From: CAYUNT01 sp964446285
Lineage (GTDB): Bacteria; Sumerlaeota; Sumerlaeia; SLMS01; CAYUNT01
Length of the DNA: 7,045 nt
Direction: 5' to 3'
NCBI GenBank assembly: GCA_964446285.1
Contig: CAYUNT010000219.1
Span: forward strand, 1-7,045
In this document: piece by piece, positions 6,207-7,045 of the stretch
How positions within the stretch are numbered: position 1 is the first letter of the stretch
Layout of the letters: each line of letters starts with the position of its first letter
The notes under the pieces: generated by a model
The model's input: the letters and a program-made list of their open reading frames with translations, nothing else
What the model was told of the DNA's origin: nothing
The model's database searches: none
Program-made: the position numbers and the translations under genes

Positions 6207-7045
6207 TTACCGATGGCTCCTTCGACCGATTGCCTTGGCGAATCGGCATTGGGGATAACGTGTGCAGCCCCAAAAAGGACCATGGTGACCCTTGACTTTA
6301 CGAAGTGTAGCACCACATGAGGGGCACTTGGATCCAGGCAAGAGAGGGGGAAAATAGTCTGCAGGGATAATATGCTCTTCATGGAAGTGATTTTTGATGA
6401 GAGACAGCAGTTCCTCAAGTTCAACAAGTTTGATTGGCTTGCCTTGCGCCCATGCGCGCGCTTGCGGAGAAACGCTGCCGGTTGTGACAACAAGTGCTGA
6501 GTTTGATCCCGTAGCGTACATCGCACCGTAAAGATCGCGAAGGACGGGTTCGCCGACCGAACCCTTAACCCGCTTGCACTGAAGAACAACTTTTTGCCCG
6601 TCCTTATAGAGATAACCATCGACGCCACTATCGCCTACGTAAGGTGTGGCTTCCACACGATAACCCATTTGCCTAAACAGCAAACATACAAGATTCTCAA
6701 ATTCTCTAGGATGCATTTCTTTCAGATACTCGGGCAGGCGGATACGCGCCAGCCATTCAAGATATGCTTCATGGCGCGCTGCCTCGGCGGCAATTTTTTC
6801 TTCTTCTTGTTTTTTTAAGGTCGCTGCTCTTGCTGCGTCTGCTTCCGCTTGGCATGCCGCGCATTTATCCGGAGCCGCAAGACCTCCCGGCACACCATGC
6901 TTGCAGGGCAATCTTCCCCGAATGGCAATACTTCGTTTTTCCATGAACACTGGGATCATGACATATAAACTCAACAAAATGGCAGCCGTCGCAAATGCAA
7001 AGAAAAGTCCTGTCCAGCCGAATTGTGAGATTATATATGCCCCTC
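6207..7045 (-). CDS. Membrane-anchored Mrr-type restriction endonuclease with C4 zinc finger; 5' end missing
   Basis: The frame is open to the right edge (278 visible codons). Possible internal starts (TTG 6977, ATG 6959, ATG 6944) have no good ribosome-binding site, so the real start is probably outside. Numbering from TTG 6977: upstream and early residues (GWTGLFFAFATAAILL plus SLYVMIPVF) form one transmembrane helix; MEKR follows, a positive cytoplasmic flank. C25-x-H27 and C39-x2-C42 form a possible zinc knuckle. Residues 43-75 are an Ala/Glu/Lys-rich coiled coil. The Mrr PD-(D/E)XK core spans about 85-192: E94 in REFENLV, D116 and D120 in GDSGVDGYL, and Q133-C-K135, the QxK variant of the catalytic site. 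A topoisomerase-type C4 finger uses C218, C221, C238 and C244. Mrr family enzymes cut DNA, often modified DNA. No methyltransferase is visible, fitting a stand-alone type IV-like or membrane-linked DNA nuclease. The Mrr call is strong, the biological role inferred. Confidence 0.9.
   Translation of the reverse strand, partial: GAYIISQFGWTGLFFAFATAAILLSLYVMIPVFMEKRSIAIRGRLPCKHGVPGGLAAPDKCAACQAEADAARAATLKKQEEEKIAAEAARHEAYLEWLARIRLPEYLKEMHPREFENLVCLLFRQMGYRVEATPYVGDSGVDGYLYKDGQKVVLQCKRVKGSVGEPVLRDLYGAMYATGSNSALVVTTGSVSPQARAWAQGKPIKLVELEELLSLIKNHFHEEHIIPADYFPPLLPGSKCPSCGATLRKVKGHHGPFWGCTRYPQCRFAKAIGRRSHR

Noticed and set aside
6185..6628. A 147-codon minus-strand frame inside the nuclease gene
   Set aside because: It overlaps the Mrr core and C4 finger in another frame and has no recognisable motif.
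1..7045. tRNA, rRNA, CRISPR array, insertion sequence or riboswitch
   Set aside because: No cloverleaf with a conserved T-arm, no regularly spaced short repeat with unique spacers, and no transposase motif was found. The only arrays are the coding TPRs.

Overview
The window is bacterial. Every recognisable gene lies on the minus strand, so the gene order in transcription is right to left. Start-site spacing fits Shine-Dalgarno-led translation (GGAG-type sites before three genes, one GTG start, one ATGA stop/start overlap). The left two thirds is visibly GC-rich with strong third-position GC bias, and this opens long spurious frames on the opposite strand. The kinesin-light-chain-type TPR gene and the nuclease gene on the right are visibly more AT-rich. 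The gene set suggests an environmental bacterium of a TPR-rich, gene-dense phylum (planctomycete, verrucomicrobial, cyanobacterial or candidate-phylum type), but I cannot assign a taxon.

Layout from right edge to left. (1) 7045-6207: the 3' part of a gene for a membrane-anchored Mrr-type (PD-(D/E)XK) nuclease. It has an N-terminal transmembrane helix, a C-x-H/C-x2-C cluster, a charged coiled coil, the nuclease core and a C-terminal topoisomerase-type C4 zinc finger. (2) 6113-4797: an exported protein made almost wholly of 42-residue tetratricopeptide repeats in exact register. (3) 4796-4574: an intergenic stretch carrying a short tandem element built on CTCTGCGT, which I recall as a widespread intergenic repeat. 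(4) 4573-2741: an oligoendopeptidase F-type M3 zinc metallopeptidase (PepF), likely an ordinary housekeeping or peptide-turnover gene. (5) 2740-2548: an intergenic region with two small hairpins, one just upstream of the next gene. (6) 2547-1168: a P-loop NTPase of the AAA/STAND type with intact Walker A and B. (7) 1171-1, continuing beyond the window: a protein with an N-terminal P-loop-like domain that has lost the Walker A lysine, followed by TPRs. The last TPRs carry a 48-bp segment repeated without a single base change.

The most interesting part is the pair at 1-2547. An active NTPase gene overlaps by 4 bp a gene for an apparently inactive NTPase-like domain fused to a mosaic TPR array. 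This is the architecture expected of an NTP-regulated signalling or biological-conflict module: active switch, inactive partner, and repeat scaffold or sensor. No effector domain is visible inside the window; it may lie in the missing C-terminal part or next door. The Mrr-type nuclease, which has no cognate methylase in view, is a second defence-like gene in the neighbourhood. No RNA gene, CRISPR array, transposase or attachment site was seen.
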